A DNA stretch of 64,000 nt from Lepraria neglecta. Its lineage: Eukaryota; Ascomycota; Lecanoromycetes; Lecanorales; Stereocaulaceae. The translations under genes were made by a program, and so were the position numbers. The stretch is from NCBI GenBank assembly GCA_033220425.1, contig CM065647.1, positions 3,844,001-3,908,000 of the forward strand. Direction: 5' to 3'. The notes below the pieces were generated by a model, which worked only from the letters and a program-made list of their open reading frames with translations, was not told where the DNA came from and did no database searches. Each line of letters opens with the position of its first letter. The stretch's first letter is position 1. Shown here piece by piece: positions 1 to 13,311 of this stretch.

Positions 1-1415
1 AATGCAGCATATGTATCTATCCACGCGCACCTTCTACTGTGCCCAGCCCCAAAACTTGGCAAGTTACCTCGACATATTACAACAGCGGGCAAGCTCATTG
101 CGAAGAATCACGATTTTGCTCTCTCGGCATCTTAAAGACGATCAAGCTTGGATCGGTGCTTTCGCATACCTTCCACCCAACTTTATCTCTGTGGCCTTCA
201 AGCTCCAATTCTTCGTCGAAATGTCTAACAGGGTGAATTTTTTCAAAAAACGGCTGACTACACGGGACATTCTCAACAAGCGAGTCATCCGAACTGCACC
301 AACCGCTATCATATCGATACACGATTTTTAAGAGTCCAAGCATTACTCCCCAGCGGAACGAGCCATGGTTGAGGCTATTATGTCAGACTATGAAAGATTA
401 CTAGGATAGCACATAGACCATCGAAGCTCGACTGAAGCGCGAATTCAAGACGTTTTCAATACGATATTGAGTCTTTCCGCACAGCCGGAGGGTGATCTGG
501 GTGGGCTCAAAGGAAATATGCTTGGGTCAAAACATCAAAGGTTTATCAGCGCTATACCAGACTGTTTGGTGATGAGCGTAGGACCCTTAAAAATCACACA
601 CTGTCGCTCTCAGCCGAGTAACTAAGGATCTCCGGAGCTGCGCAAATGACAAAAAATGTAAAGAAAAACTTCGACGTAAGCTTATACAGGCCAAGCCGCA
701 CTATGGCAACAAGCCGTAAAACCTGAAGGGAGGCCAGTTTAGGTCCGGATGAATCGAAGAATTTGATGGGAATCTATCATACTAGTTCGAATATGTCTGT
801 AGCTTGGCTAGACGATGAGTAAGATGTTGGAGCAGCCTTGTGCAGCGGAGCATGGTCCTGGTTCGGGTTGGAAATGACATTCAAGAAATGCCAAGAGACT
901 AGTGCAAGCTAGATCGTACTGGGCTACCTTTACTCCAGATCAGGGCGGCAGCTTCCCAGTCGTCAGCCTCATTTTAGCAACATCATCTCTCCCATGTACT
1001 CTGTCCATCTCAGTCGTCGCTTGGGTGTTTAGTTGTGACAGATTAAGTCTCTAGGTCATATGCTGTTATAATTGGAACCGTTCACTTCTTGTCCACGCAT
1101 GTCTACGACCCCAACGACAGAATAAGGCTGAGAGCTATACATCCAAAATTTTGGCATATCTAGGTCAAGATAAGCTTCCATCATATCATTCATCACTTGC
1201 ATACCAATGATCTGGCCAGAATCTTGACTCGAGAAGTTCTTTTGCAGCTCAGTTCAAGCCGTTTGTCGAGCTACCAATCGCAATCTTTGGGCTTCATGAG
1301 AGCCTGTACCTGACATCTTCTCCGGCTCAATACCCTTCAAGGCGTAAATTTGCAAACCAAAGTCCTCATTTATTGACGAAGTGCTGGTTTTCCTTCCTCC
1401 GAAAGTGGACCAGCC
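1..1415. other. Gene-poor left edge
   Basis: I see no gene I can support here. Short open frames exist on both strands, for example plus 2-331, but none matches a family I recognise and none joins convincingly through splice sites. It may include the promoter of the NLR-like gene that starts at 1416. Confidence 0.4.
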
Positions 1416-4400
1416 ATGTCTTTCGGCTTCAGCATTGGAGACATTATTATGGTTTCGAAGCTCGCCCGTGATATTTGGAAGCAATTCCAGGATGCTTCAA
1501 GTCAATTTCAGGCAATACGCACCGAGTGAGCGCAATTTTCCTACTTTCGAGTTCGAGCTAATGGACGATAGAGTCGCTGGGCTTGCCCTTTTACTTGACG
1601 ATGTTGCTCAAAATTCTAGGGTCGGCCTCACGGAAAAGCAAACACGGGACCTATCCTCCTTAATACAAGCGTGCCGTGAGCTACTAGAGGAGCTCAACGC
1701 GTTGGCCGAGAACTACAACATTTTGGCTGCTGATAAGGAGAGTCCGAGCTTCGGAGACAAATTTCGGAAAGGTTCGAAGAAGCTGGGATGGGACCAAGAT
1801 GAGATCAAAGACCTTCGGTCACGTATCATCTCAAACACTACCCTCTTGAACGCGTTCAACTCAAACCTCGCAAGGTAAGCCTTTTTCTTCCATCAGTGGA
1901 ACTAGCACGTTCAAACTCTGGCCCCTCAGTGTCAATTTTTTTCGGATGTCTCCCTTGTTTCAAAGCCCAAATTGCCTTCCAAGAAGCACTGGATGGTCGA
2001 TTTTTTGGGGCACAATCCCGGAACTTCTTCCAACTGGGATTCTGTGGCCCACTCTTTGTGCTGTGAATATTTGTGGCTAGAGCTGCCAAAGGCAACTTTC
2101 TGCGACGCTCTTACGCAGCGTTCTTGCCACTGGCGGGCGTGTGAAGCTCGAAAACTCCGAAAATACGAGACTCCTGCCGAGCTTACTAGCTTTTTTAAGA
2201 TACCATTCGAGTAGAGCATCATGCAGGTCGAAGATTATCTCAAGCACAATATCCTTCGTAACGATATCCAAAGTTGTTGTCTGCCACCAGTCAATTTTAT
2301 TGCAGAGCATTTCACAGGAATCTTTTTTGTTGTGAGAAGGGGGGGAAATTGGAGCGAGCGATGCTAACGAACTTTACTAGCGCCAAGTCTCAGGCCGACG
2401 TCGCTGTCCTAGGGAGAGGCATAGAGCAATTACAGCTTGTTCAGGATCGTCAGAAAGACCAGAAACTCCTTGACTGGCTTTGTCCTCTCAATTTTTCAGC
2501 TCAGCAAAGCGAATTCTTCAGTAGGCGTCAAGAAAGCTCAGGTCAGTGGCTACTGACACATGATCACTTCAGAAGTTGGCTAGCTACACCCAAAGAAACA
2601 CTCTTTTGCCCTGGACCTCCTGGTGCTGGGAAGACCATACTCGCAAGTATTGTAGTAGACCATCTATGGAACACCATTCGTGATGATGATATCGGCGTCG
2701 CTTACGCTTATTGCGACTACAGAAAGTACGAAGAACAAACATCCAACAATCTCGTGGCGAGTCTATTGAACCAGCTGCTTCGGCAACAGTCAAAATCTAT
2801 ATCTGACGATGTCAATAAGCTCTATCTGCAGCACGATCGGCAAGGTACACGCCCATCCCAAGCAGAACTTTTCAGTCTACTACAAGCTGAGACTGCCAAT
2901 TTCTCCCGCATCTTCATCGTTATTGATGCCCTCGATGAATGTTCCAACGATGATCGAACTCGGCAAAGTCTGCTCGAAAGACTTCGTACACTGCAGAAAT
3001 CGACGTCCGTCAACTTGATGGTAACTTCACGTCCTCTCCCTGACATCACTGAAGAATTTGAACGTGCGATGACATTAGAAATACGTGCCAGTGAGACAGA
3101 CATTCGAACATATCTCGAAGAGCAAATGTCTCGTTTACCCAGATGCGTATTAAAAGATTCGAGGTTACAAGCCCGCATTTTGGACGAGATCTCAGGTGCT
3201 GTTGACGGAATGTAGGTTTATCTAACCCAAGGTTCCGCGATCTTTGCTGATACCCATCCGTTCAGGTTTTTGTTAGCCCAACTGCACATGGACTCGCTCG
3301 TTGACAAAACGACAACAAAAGCAATCACTAGAGCTTTAGATTGTCTCCCGATCGGGTCTGATGCCCTTGATCGTGCTTACGAAGTTGCGTTGGAAAGGAT
3401 AGAAATGCAAAAGCAAGGCTTCAGCAGTCTTGCCAAACGGACCTTGATCTGGATCACAAACGCTCAGAGGCTTCTCACCGTCGCAGAAATCAGGCACGCC
3501 TTGGCAGTTGAACTGGGAGAAGACGATTTGGATGATAATAACCTGAATGAAATCGAAGACATCATCTCTGCCTGCGCTGGACTTGTGATTGTGGATCAAG
3601 AAAATCTCAGGCTGATCCACTTCACTACTCTTGAATACCTCAAGAGACATGGGCCTGATCGCTTTCCAAACGCACAACAAATGATCGCCTTGAGCTGCCT
3701 TACTTATTTGCAGTTTCACACATTCCGAGAAGAGGAATGTCGTGGAGAAATCCAACCAGACGCCAAAGGTGCTATTAACATTGTAGTGAACTATCCGCAT
3801 GACGCGACCCTTGCTGAGGAGTCCACCGGAGATAAAGACTGGTCAGAATCTGTGGAAGATAGGTTGATAAAAAGTGAAGATTGGCTGGAACACAGCAAAG
3901 AAGCAAATTGCAAGAACGAGGGAATGGGAGAAGAAGAAAAGAGCGAAGAGAATGAGGACGAGTGCTATAGCAAAGGGAGTGGTGATGACGGCATCAATAA
4001 ATGTGAAGGGCTTAGAACCCTTCAGCGTCGTATTCAAGGGTACCCTTTTGTTGAATATGCCGCTTACTTCTGGGCCAGCCATGTTGAGCAATATACCGAT
4101 CCAGGTATCAGTCCGACGATCATGGATTTTCTCAGTAATGGTTACAATGTCTCGAGCGCATTCGCCCTCGTTTTGAACCAAGACCATCCACACTATCTTG
4201 AAACGTTTTTAGGATATATGAGTTACCCTAGACTCTGGACTGGAATGCATCTAGCTGCTTATCTTGGATTGGATGAGGTGGTGGGGATGCTACTCCAGGC
4301 AGGCGCCGAGGCAGACCCAAAAGATGCAGATAACAGAACCCCATTGTCTTGGGCGGCCGAACAGGGTCATGCCGCTGTTATTCGGCTATTGAGGATGCGA

Positions 4401-4655
4401 GAGGATGTCAATGTCAATACGAAAAACACACGTGCTCAATCTACGGCTCTATACTTCGCGGCTTGGAACAACCATGACGCAGTAGTGGAGCAACTACTGA
4501 TGCGCGACGATATCGACGTGAATGTAAAGACTGACCGGAAAGACACCCCTTTACGAGTTGCAGCTAGAAAAGGCTATGAGGCAGTTGTGGAGAGACTATT
4601 GGTTCGGCAAGACCTTGATGCAAACTCTGGGGACAACCGCCTGATGACTCCTTAA
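1416..4655 (+). CDS. NLR-like NACHT-ankyrin protein (STAND class), C-terminally truncated
   Basis: Exons read as 1416-1525, 1572-1874, 2381-3211 and 3266-4655, giving 877 aa in one phase. The start is ATG 1416, because its product opens MSFGFSIGDII, a common N-terminus of fungal STAND proteins. The frame then continues through a 46-nt intron into a helical region ending near residue 138. The NACHT domain follows, with P-loop GPPGAGKT, Walker B IFIVIDALDEC and the downstream VNLMVTSRP motif. A winged-helix-like stretch and then ankyrin repeats fill the rest. Such proteins are signal-operated NTPases linked to non-self recognition and programmed death in fungi; that role is family knowledge, not shown here. 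The intron 1875-2380 is unusually long at 506 nt, though its branch site (GCTAAC) lies just before the acceptor. The TAA at 4653 cuts the ankyrin array short; see the next entry. Confidence 0.75.
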
Positions 4656-5174
4656 GTTCGTGCAGCCTATGAAGGGCATGAAGCTATTGTGAAACTTCTC
4701 CTCAGGCAGGCAGATGCCAATCTGAACACGAAAGATGGGTCTGGAAGTACACCTCTGTCAATATCAACTCTAAGAGGACACGATTCAGTCGTGAACATGC
4801 TACCGTCACAGAAAGATGTTGAAGTTAACTCAAAAGACGAGGCTGGGATGACGCCACTGCATTTTCTACCTGTTATGGCTGGCAAGAAGTTGTGAGGACC
4901 CTTCTGGCAAAAGTAGATATTGAAGTCAATCCTCGATCGAACAACGGCAATACGCCTCTATCAAATGCGGTCTTCTGTGGACATCTAGATGTAGTAAAGC
5001 TCTTGTTAGCCCGTGCTGACGTCGACGTGGACTCTTTGGACAAGCATGGAGAAACGCTACTATCACGCGGAGAGGAAGTTTGCCGTAGACCCTTCCTACA
5101 GCGAGATAGGCGAAGTGGCCAACCTGTTACGGGCGACGGTCCAAGCCCATTCATCGAGCAAAGACAAGGGCTAA
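4656..5174 (+). pseudogene. Broken ankyrin-repeat tail of the NLR-like gene
   Basis: Downstream of the TAA at 4653-4655 the same frame keeps coding ankyrin sequence (AAYEGHEAIVKLLL at about 4668). At about 4865 the repeat moves to another frame (CYGWQEVVRTLLA), and at about 5066 it returns to the first one, ending at TAA 5172-5174. The stop itself looks like one base lost and one gained within about six bases: CCT TAA GTT CGT stands where the usual CCT TTA AGT CGT (PLSR) would be. The original protein therefore probably reached 5174. Sequencing errors could also cause these breaks. Confidence 0.65.
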
Positions 5175-6103
5175 TAGCCTCGGGAATTTGCCATATCCAT
5201 CCCAAGTACTGCATGCAAGCAGTATCATTCTGGGCACGTTCCCGCAAGAGGATGTCTTCCCTTGTCGGATCTTCCGGCTGTCTTCAGCCCGTTTGAGCTA
5301 TCGAACCATTCCAAGATCACTGTCGTGGGTCTGAATCCGCGGCTTGGAGCGTTTTCACACATGGCGACTTTCGAAATCTGCAAAGTTTGGGCGATCGACC
5401 GGTGGGCGGTTTCCGATGAAGGTAATGGGATCTAGAATAGTGGAGGAGAACTGGGGTTGAGTACCAAAGGAATTGGGCAGGAGAGGGCGATGTATCAGTA
5501 GATGGTGCTAGCGAAGAGGACGGTCCCCACGCTATGATCCTACAATATCGTTCTATTCTGCATGCAAGACTAGAGACGAGTTTTATTTTTACCTACGAAG
5601 ATGACGGCGATGTGGCAATGAGATCAGCGTTTGCAGTATCCGAGAAGGCATTTGTCCACATTCAGATTTGTAGAGGTCGGAGCGTTGCCGGCGTCTTTGG
5701 AGGAAGTCTTTCGTATTAGCCCCCTGCTGCCGCAGTCTATTACAGCTATGTCAATGAAGTGCTGTTCTATTTTCTACCCGAGCTCGTCCCCACCAAGAAT
5801 AGAGGACTTCCGCCCAAGACCAGGGTAAAAGAACCTCGAGTTCTAGGGGCAATTTCATTTCGGCGCGGCCAGTCCCTTGAGAGCTCCCCATTTGGGCTTT
5901 TTTCTATTACAAGACCTCTCAAACCCCTTCGGCGAGGAGCGTCAAATCGCCTTTGCAAGCACAGACACTTAGTGCGAGGATTAGACACAAGTAACATAGA
6001 TCAGCATGATTCATTGACCTTACTCACTATTTACGATAAGCCATGGCGGCTTATCCAATACCCCCCTCACAGCAGATTCCTCCTCGATCCATCAGTGCAT
6101 GCT
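5175..6103. other. Intergenic region
   Basis: This lies between the convergent NLR tail and Crb2-like gene. I see short overlapping open frames only (for example plus 5534-5719 and 5759-6118), with no recognisable domain or splice structure. Confidence 0.45.
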
Positions 6104-9100
6104 TCATTCCTTAACTAACATCCCCAATATCAAGCTCTGAATCACGAATTCGTTCCCCACCACCTTAGTCTTAGCCCTCTTCTCCCTTCCTTGCCCCGCG
6201 TGAGCCTCACTCTCCCTCCCGCGCTTGCGCTTCTTGCCTGTCTGGTTCGTCCCAAACAATTGATCCTCAACCGCTTTCTCCTTGTCATAGCTGAAGACCC
6301 AGTCCCACGGCTCACCTAGTGCTTGTGCGTCGCTTACTGCTTTTGCGGCTGCGTCTTCGCTGATGGCTCTGGTGATTTTGCTGGCGCCGAGCGCGTGCAT
6401 GATGAGCGGGTGCTGCTTCATGGTTTCTTCTTGGCCCTTTTCCATGATGAGGAGGACGGAGGCGTTGTCGAGCATCCTGGGTCGGTTATCTACGATGTCG
6501 GACAAGGTAGAAGTTTCAGCCGTAAACGGTTGGAGAATTCGCGAGCGGATAGCGCCACCGAGGAATGCAGATTCGCCGGAGGGTAGGAGATAGGGACCCC
6601 AAGGTAGAATGCGCTGTTTGGCTATGCAATCGGTGATCCAGCGGATTGCAAGACAGGGAATGCCGAGGGCGAGAGCTTGGATGAACTTTGCTCGACGACA
6701 GTATTTTTCTGCTATGAGACAGGTAAAGCCTAGATGTTTGGCCGCTGGGGTCAGCTCAAATGGATCATCAGTGCTTGGGTCCTTAGGTCCTGTTGTGCGA
6801 GGAAGAGGAGGAATATGGAAGAGCTCGTCGAAGCCATTGTCAAGGATTGTACCTCCGTTAGAGAAGATGTGCGCCTTGGCTCGCTCGCTGTCTTCAGAGC
6901 GACCGACGTTGGTGATGGCAAAGGCCATGTTGTTGAATATACCATCATTGGAACGGGTACTGGTGGTCATCGAACGAGACTGGGTAAGACCAGACGGCCT
7001 AGCACGTCGGGTCCGAGACGATGGTGTTGAAGGGGTCGATGGCCGTTCGGAGGGCGTTTGCAGTCCCGTCAGAGTGGGCGGCCCATTCGACGTATGTGTA
7101 TATTGGCGGTTCTTGAGAGGGGCCCACAATGTCTGTGTGAGGTAGAGTTGTTCTATAGGTACAGCAATCTGGGAGCTCGCCGGTAGGTTGCCGTCGACGG
7201 ATGTTCGCTGCTTAGGAGATACAAGCACGGTCGCGAAGCCATGGATGTCTGTCTCAGGGAATGCCGAGTCATTTGTGGATGCAACACACCCGCGGCGCGA
7301 GGGGGTTGCTGGATCTGAAGGAACAGCGGAACGGTGCTGATCACGCATGCCTTCTACAATATAGGTCTTGGTGCGAGAGCCGGGGAGATCCACCTTGACC
7401 TGATCACCATTCTTCAATTCCAGCCTCTTTATGCTATAGGCAGCGATCGAATCTACCGTGCCATCATCAAAGCGAACAGTATAGCGAGGCTCGTCACCAT
7501 CGATGACGCGCAGGCACGTCGCTGGGTGGTAAGCTGGGGTAGTGCCATTGAAATGTGCGAAGACTCGGTTTGGTGCAGTGACGGGCAACCTGCTAGTAGT
7601 TTCTGCTGTAGTAGATTGAGGCGTGGCATCGGGTGGTTGTGCAGAGGAATTTGAATTAGCAACCATGAGCTTCGTCTCAGTATCTTTGGCGGCATTCCCC
7701 TGGACTGGCTTGGGAATAGGTGTCGCCCTGGTGTTTAATGATTGCAAAGGGGCCGGTCTCTCCCTAGCTGACGACGGCTGTGGTTCTTGTCTCTTGGGCT
7801 GTCTAGTCGTAGCCTTTGTCATCGCTGGGCTTCTCACATCGGCCTCTGAAGATGTGTGGGCAAGAGTGATCGCAGAGATAGCTGATGATGGAGGTGGCAG
7901 AGGAGACTCAGGTAAGGGAAGTAGCTTGGTAGATCCAGGCTCTGCAGCTTGCAGAGCCAGCCCGCGGCCTCCTCGACGACTCTTCCTAGCAGGCGCAATA
8001 GGACTAGAACCGCTGAGAGTACGTTGGAACTCGATATCTTCATTGCTCAGTAGATTGATATCGACATCGACATCACCAAGTGCATCCGGAGGTGTGGGAT
8101 CAGCTGCGATCTCGCTAATTGTCCTTGGCTGCTTGGATTTGGTCGGGGACACTGGTTGGCTTTTAGATTTTTGCTGCATTCCTTGGATATGGGACTTGGT
8201 AGGGGAAGTAGGTAAATTTTCCTGAGCAGTCTCGAAGAGCGTGGAAGGCCGTGATTGCTCAGCTACTGAAAGAGTTGAAGCTGGCTGTGATGCAGATTTG
8301 GGTGTATTCCTAGGAGATGGCACCGAACTTGAAGAGTCGTGGGTAGGCTCTTGGGTGTTGTGATTGCGGTTCGTCATGCTACGAGTTCTGGGGCTTGTGT
8401 TCTGACGCACCGATGGAGAGCTTGGTAGTTGAGCACTAGATGTGCCTTCCGAGACCGGTAAGTCATTGCTCGAGCCTCCCCGCAGCAGTGATTTGCCCGT
8501 TGCTCCTTCTTCAACATCTCTACTCCTTGTCTTCATCATATGTACGTCGGACAATTTGTCTTGCTGCAGGCTCAGATTTTTGGTTGGACTGCTTGGTGGA
8601 CCTTGAGAAGAGGCTTTGTCCATTTGTACTCTAGGTTTAATATTGGTATAGCGATTGGGTTTGGAAGCTTCTGATGATTGAGATTGTGGGACAAGAATAC
8701 GAGAATCAAGAGAAGAACGAGGCTCCAAGAAAGTTCGTGTTCCAGGCCTGGTGGAAGGGTGTTTGTTTTGAGCATGACCCTGGGATGGCTGCGAATCGGC
8801 AATCGCTTCGGGATGAGTTCCACTCCCAATCACTATTGGGTTCCCCTGTGATCTAGTGACTTGAGGACTGCTATCTGTCTGGATTCCACTTCGAAAATGA
8901 GCGCCAGACTTGGGTTCCCGTGATCGTCTGTGAGATGGAGTAGGTTGTGAGGAGACAACCTGCGATGTCGCATGCTGGGCTCGTGAAATTGTCCTTGGCA
9001 CTTCCACATTCTCCTTGTTGTCCTCTCCGAGCTCATCAATGTCGTCTTCTCCTTCTTCAATGTCCATCTCTTCCTCGCGCTCTGTCTCATCCTCCGTAAT

Positions 9101-10496
9101 GTTCCCCTGGACGTCCTCTGGAGGTGCATCATCAGATATGATGACTGGCTCACTGGCTTCTCTTCCTGCTCGACGAGGAGAGATCCTGCTAGGAGTATTT
9201 CTTGCCCTGCCACCGCGGCGTCTGCCACGCCAGCTTATTACCAGCTCTGACCGTGCCATGACACCAGCGAATTGAGCCTTTGCTTCCAGACTGATCCTCC
9301 TCCGATTCAAGCGTCTTCGAAGCTGGGTGTCGGCAGATCCAAAATCGTCATCGGAAAGCTCGTCAGGTGAAAGTTGTTGCTCTGCTTTCATGGCTTGGAG
9401 CATCCTTTCCCTAGCTTCCTGAGACTCCTTCATTGAGACGTATGTAGTTTGGGGCTCCGTGACTGCGCGTAGCATGCCCGAGCGCGGCAGCCTAGCCGGC
9501 GAAGATAATGTACCAGCTGTAGACGGACGCTGTAGACTGTGCATGTCCGGTGACGGCCTGTCTGACAAACCATCTGAGGGTAGGATATTTGCCAATGGCG
9601 AAGTCAATGCTTGGGTAGCTTTGAAGAGCTGGCTCGGATCCATGAGCCCATCAATCCTGCCCATTTGTCCTGCGAAAGGATTTACCGGCAAACTTGGGGT
9701 TTCAACCTCTTGTGAGTTGACCTCACTACCTCGCTTGCGTTTTCTGCTCTGTGGGGCGGGTGTCTTGGGTTGTTGGGAGTGCTTAGACTTGGGGAAGATA
9801 TCTGCTCGAACATCCGGTGCTTGGGATAAGGAATCAATGTCATCGTCATCGTGGACTTGAGAAGGTCTATCCGCATCAATGTTCGAGGGCTGGTCGAAGA
9901 TGCCGAGGAGGTCAATGTGACCAGTCTGCCCTTGCTGTATGCTATGAGACGCGTCGTCTCCACCGATGACAGTACTCTCATCAATCTCGGACCTCGACCT
10001 CGTAGCCCGCTGGCCCTTGCTTCGGTTGGTGAACTCTTCGTAGACCCATTGAGATACTGGTTGTGTGTCCCCCTGTGACTGGCTGCCGCTTGACAGCATC
10101 TTGCTTCTCGAGGATTCAGGAATGGTGCTGGGCAGCTCAGGCTGAGAAGCTGAGAATCGTTGTGCTCGAACCCTCAAGCCAGGTGGTCGAGACTGCGGTT
10201 GACTGCACGGCCATGCCTGACTGTGTGTTGTATTGTGAGGTTGCGAATTGGGTATGGCGGGTGCATTGGCGTGGTTACCGTCAGGCAATATTGTGCTTAC
10301 TTGCCTCTCATCATGCTGTCGTAAGGCGGTGGTGACAGCCGGCAGATCGCGGTGCTCAGACTGCAGGGGTCAGTTTGCGTGCATACCCGAGGCGACAGGC
10401 ATTATATGCGCAGGGATTGCTCACTTGATCCTCATTTAGGCCCAGGGCGAATACTTTCATTTGTGATATGTCTATGCTATCATATTGAGTCCCCAT
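6104..10496 (-). CDS. Crb2/Rad9/53BP1-type DNA damage checkpoint mediator
   Basis: Two exons, 10496-10425 and 10360-6104, give about 1,441 aa. The start at 10496 (MGTQYDSIDISQ) was chosen because a 64-nt intron with a CTGCAG acceptor joins it in phase to the long exon. The N-terminal two thirds is disordered and rich in Ser/Gln and Thr/Gln sites, as expected for an ATR/ATM (Mec1/Tel1) substrate; DTQPVSQWVYEEF is an example. A Tudor-like region lies near residues 955-1035 (VFAHFNGTTPAYHPATCLRV and onward), the fold Crb2/53BP1 use to bind methylated histone H4. Tandem BRCT repeats end the protein, about 1160-1415, with the conserved Trp in IRWITDCIAKQRILPW. It is expected to act in the nucleus, recruiting Chk1/Chk2-type kinases. 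The sequence looks intact. Confidence 0.88.
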
Positions 10497-11179
10497 GATA
10501 GGCAATTGTCCCGTGTCATGAGGTGACATTAATCCTGAAGGGTGTTTAAAGTGCTTCTCGTCACGCACGAAAATCGAAGATCGAAGAACGCGCCGAGAGG
10601 CGTTTCAATATATCGACAGCCCCAGACCTCTTTGGGATTAGATCGATTATGAATATCACGTGATTGAAGTCACTTATATTTGCGACTCTCCCGTAGGGTT
10701 CTCAGCGCTGGTTTTCCTTCATGAATCGACAATCTCGCGTACCTATAGCGGTAGTGCCGTTTTTCAGCTAGGTATATTCAAGCCCATCCGAGTGATTTTT
10801 TGGTATTTCTGATTGACCTGCCGAGACCATCCTTCCCTTCTCTGAATATTCTGGTGACAGATGGCCTGGGGCTTCTTTACTTCGTCTTAACATAAAAGGT
10901 CAAGTCTCTACCCAGCGGTAGTTAAACGATAAGCTGCCTCTTCGCCAGTCATTACCGATCCTACAGGTACGTCCATGGGTCAACCTTTCCCATTGGACAC
11001 AACCCTTAGACCAGAACCTTACAGGCGAAAGTCAGATGGAGCTTCCATAATAATCGCCTTGAGTGCTTTCCTATCTCCAGAATCAAAGGTTTCTACATGT
11101 ACTCTGTGCCTGTCGGCACTTCTCTCCTCCTCTCTTCCCTTCTCCCCCTTCTCATTAATCGTGCAGACGAGCCTGAGAG
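10497..11179. other. Intergenic region upstream of the Crb2-like gene
   Basis: No gene seen. It should hold the promoter of the minus-strand Crb2-like gene and the 3' end of the DUF6594 gene. The plus frame 10975-11202 has no recognisable features. Confidence 0.45.
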
Positions 11180-12542
11180 TCAAGCACTATTGCTCGTGGT
11201 AGCATACGTGCCAAATTGCATGAACACCATCAGGACAGCCCCGTAAGCTGCGGTAGCAGCTAGAACCTCGAAAGGTTTGGCCACCGTGAAAAGGCTGATC
11301 AACGTGGTAAAGAGTGCCAAGAACCCTGTTATAACACCCAGGCGAGCCTGGAAGGTTGACTGATTATTCGACAGATGCTGGAGCAGCCACAGAGGGCCAA
11401 TAAGCATCGCTAAACCAAGCATCACTGTTATGAAAGTTACGACCCTGTCCAAAATTGAATCTTTGTTATACACAGTGGTCTGCATCTCGAAATCGTCTTG
11501 GGTGAATAGGCGTTCGTTCCTCTTCGCATTCAATACATCAGCACCTCGGATTCATATGGTTGATTTGATACCTTACCTTTCTTTCTCTAAAGCAAGCAGC
11601 CAGCCTGAGAAGGTTGAATCTATCGATGAATCTCCTTAGCGGTGTCTTTGGCTTGGAAATTACCGGGATTAGGTCATCCTCTCCCTCTTCTCCCACGAAT
11701 GCCACTTCTTCTTGTGCGATTGGATGGTTTGCGTTAATCAACCACTGTCTAACATTGTTGATTTGGAATTTTGATGCTCTAGGATGGGATTTCAGTTCCA
11801 TATGGTTCAAGACGAACTGATCTGCCCTTTTGTTAGCGAGGTTTACTCTTAGCTTTCTTGGCTTTTGATAGAATGAATGTTTTCGTACGATATCTTTCAA
11901 GCTGTGAGAGTAGATTTCCCAAGATCCTGAGTCTTTCCGGTCGAAGGTCACGACGGAAAGTTCCATTATCAACACCTTCCTCCACTGCTTCTGCCTCTGC
12001 GTCCTCCTTCATAAGTGCATGCTCGGTTTCTACAATCTGGTCCTGCAAAAACAGAGCTACTCGTGCGCTTGAATTCCCAAATCTGCGAAGCACGAAGAAG
12101 TCATCGTCGGATGCCAGCCATCTACAGAATGTTCGGTAGCCTCGACTGTACAGACGTTAGCTGTTTGCCAACATTCTGGCTTCTAGTCTGCTTTCCGTGA
12201 GACTTACTATCTCCATGGCTGTTTATCCGCGCGTTTGATTGATGAAATCCTCTGTGGAGGCGTTACAAGCAGTGAGGGACCCTCGCTATTTGCGGGGTTC
12301 GAAGCATCCATAGTGCTCGAATCGGCTCTTCGCTGGTGTGCTTCATTCTGAGTTGTTGGCGCTACATGAGCTGATGACGGGCTCTGCGGCAAGACGGGCT
12401 GCGATGTGCTTGCTGGCGTCCCCAAGTATTGCAGGTTCGCCGTTATTTGCAACGTTTGTGGAGAGGCTCCCGCGAGGGTCGACGAGTCGGACGGCCCGCT
12501 CGATGGACCCGAAATAGTCGTCAAAGGAATCGAGGGGCCCAT
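11180..12542 (-). CDS. DUF6594 family membrane protein
   Basis: Four exons, 12542-12208, 12145-11889, 11821-11577 and 11521-11180, give 392 aa with all phases consistent. The introns are 62, 67 and 55 nt, and two carry CTAAC branch sites. The first about 110 residues are Ser/Thr/Pro-rich and probably disordered. The conserved part begins at DDDFFVLRRFGNSSARVALF and carries the family's pattern of acidic helices (LQDQIVETE). Two or three hydrophobic helices lie at the C-terminus (FITVMLGLAMLIGPLWLLQ, LGVITGFLALFTTLISLF, YGAVLMVFMQFGTYA). The family is common in ascomycetes, often near NLR-type genes, but its biochemical role is unknown. I infer membrane location. Confidence 0.75.
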
Positions 12543-13311
12543 GCTACAGCGATACTAGAATTCGTTTTTGAACTCCCCTGAACTCAAAATTTGTTTTTGG
12601 GTAGCAACGTACCTCAACTTAGCATTCTTTAGGCGAGAGTGGATCCTCTCACACAGCTGCAAGAATCATAGCCAATCATGTAAGATCCGAGTTGCGGGTG
12701 GAAAGCGAAGATGGGAACTGTTCGACACAGCCCATTCTTATGCGTATGGTCAGAGGGAGCGCCTCTTTGCCCCGCGCTGCGATAGGTGACTAGCTTATCA
12801 TGTACTCACACAAGGTTGCATTTGGATGGTCCAATAAAAATTGGGCGGGGAATTGTAGCCTTACGCCCCGGCACTACTGGTCTTTACACCGCCAATCACC
12901 ATTGCCCAGCCCCACGTTTCGCTACCAAGCCGCTTACTTTTACAACGCATCTTCGATTCGCTCGCGCCGCTAATGCATGACAAAACCTGTGACCCCGCTC
13001 AGGCTTCAGTCCTGGTTTGGGCAGCTCTGCGGAGCCTCGTTTTGCCTTATTCCCTCCGGCCTGATGTGCGCAGGCATAAAGCTCAAAGTCTCGGGAGTCG
13101 CACACGAATGGACCTCGCAACGTATTCTATAAAGCGGAGATTCATGAGCGCCTAAACGACACTTTCAGTATTGCTATCGAGCCCAATATGCAACCACGAG
13201 CATCGCATTGATCCCACCGCTTCTCTCCAATCTGCTTGTTGTCTCACTTATCTGGCTGCATAATCCATAGTGTGCATATCCTTGTGAAACGTGTCTGCAA
13301 TCGAACCGCCA
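12543..13311. other. Intergenic region between divergent genes
   Basis: The DUF6594 gene (minus) and the low-complexity gene (plus) diverge from this stretch, so it probably holds both promoters. I see no gene. Confidence 0.45.

Noticed and set aside
6104-10288. Start of the Crb2-like gene at 10288
   Set aside because: The codon there is TTG. An upstream exon from ATG 10496 joins in phase through a good intron.
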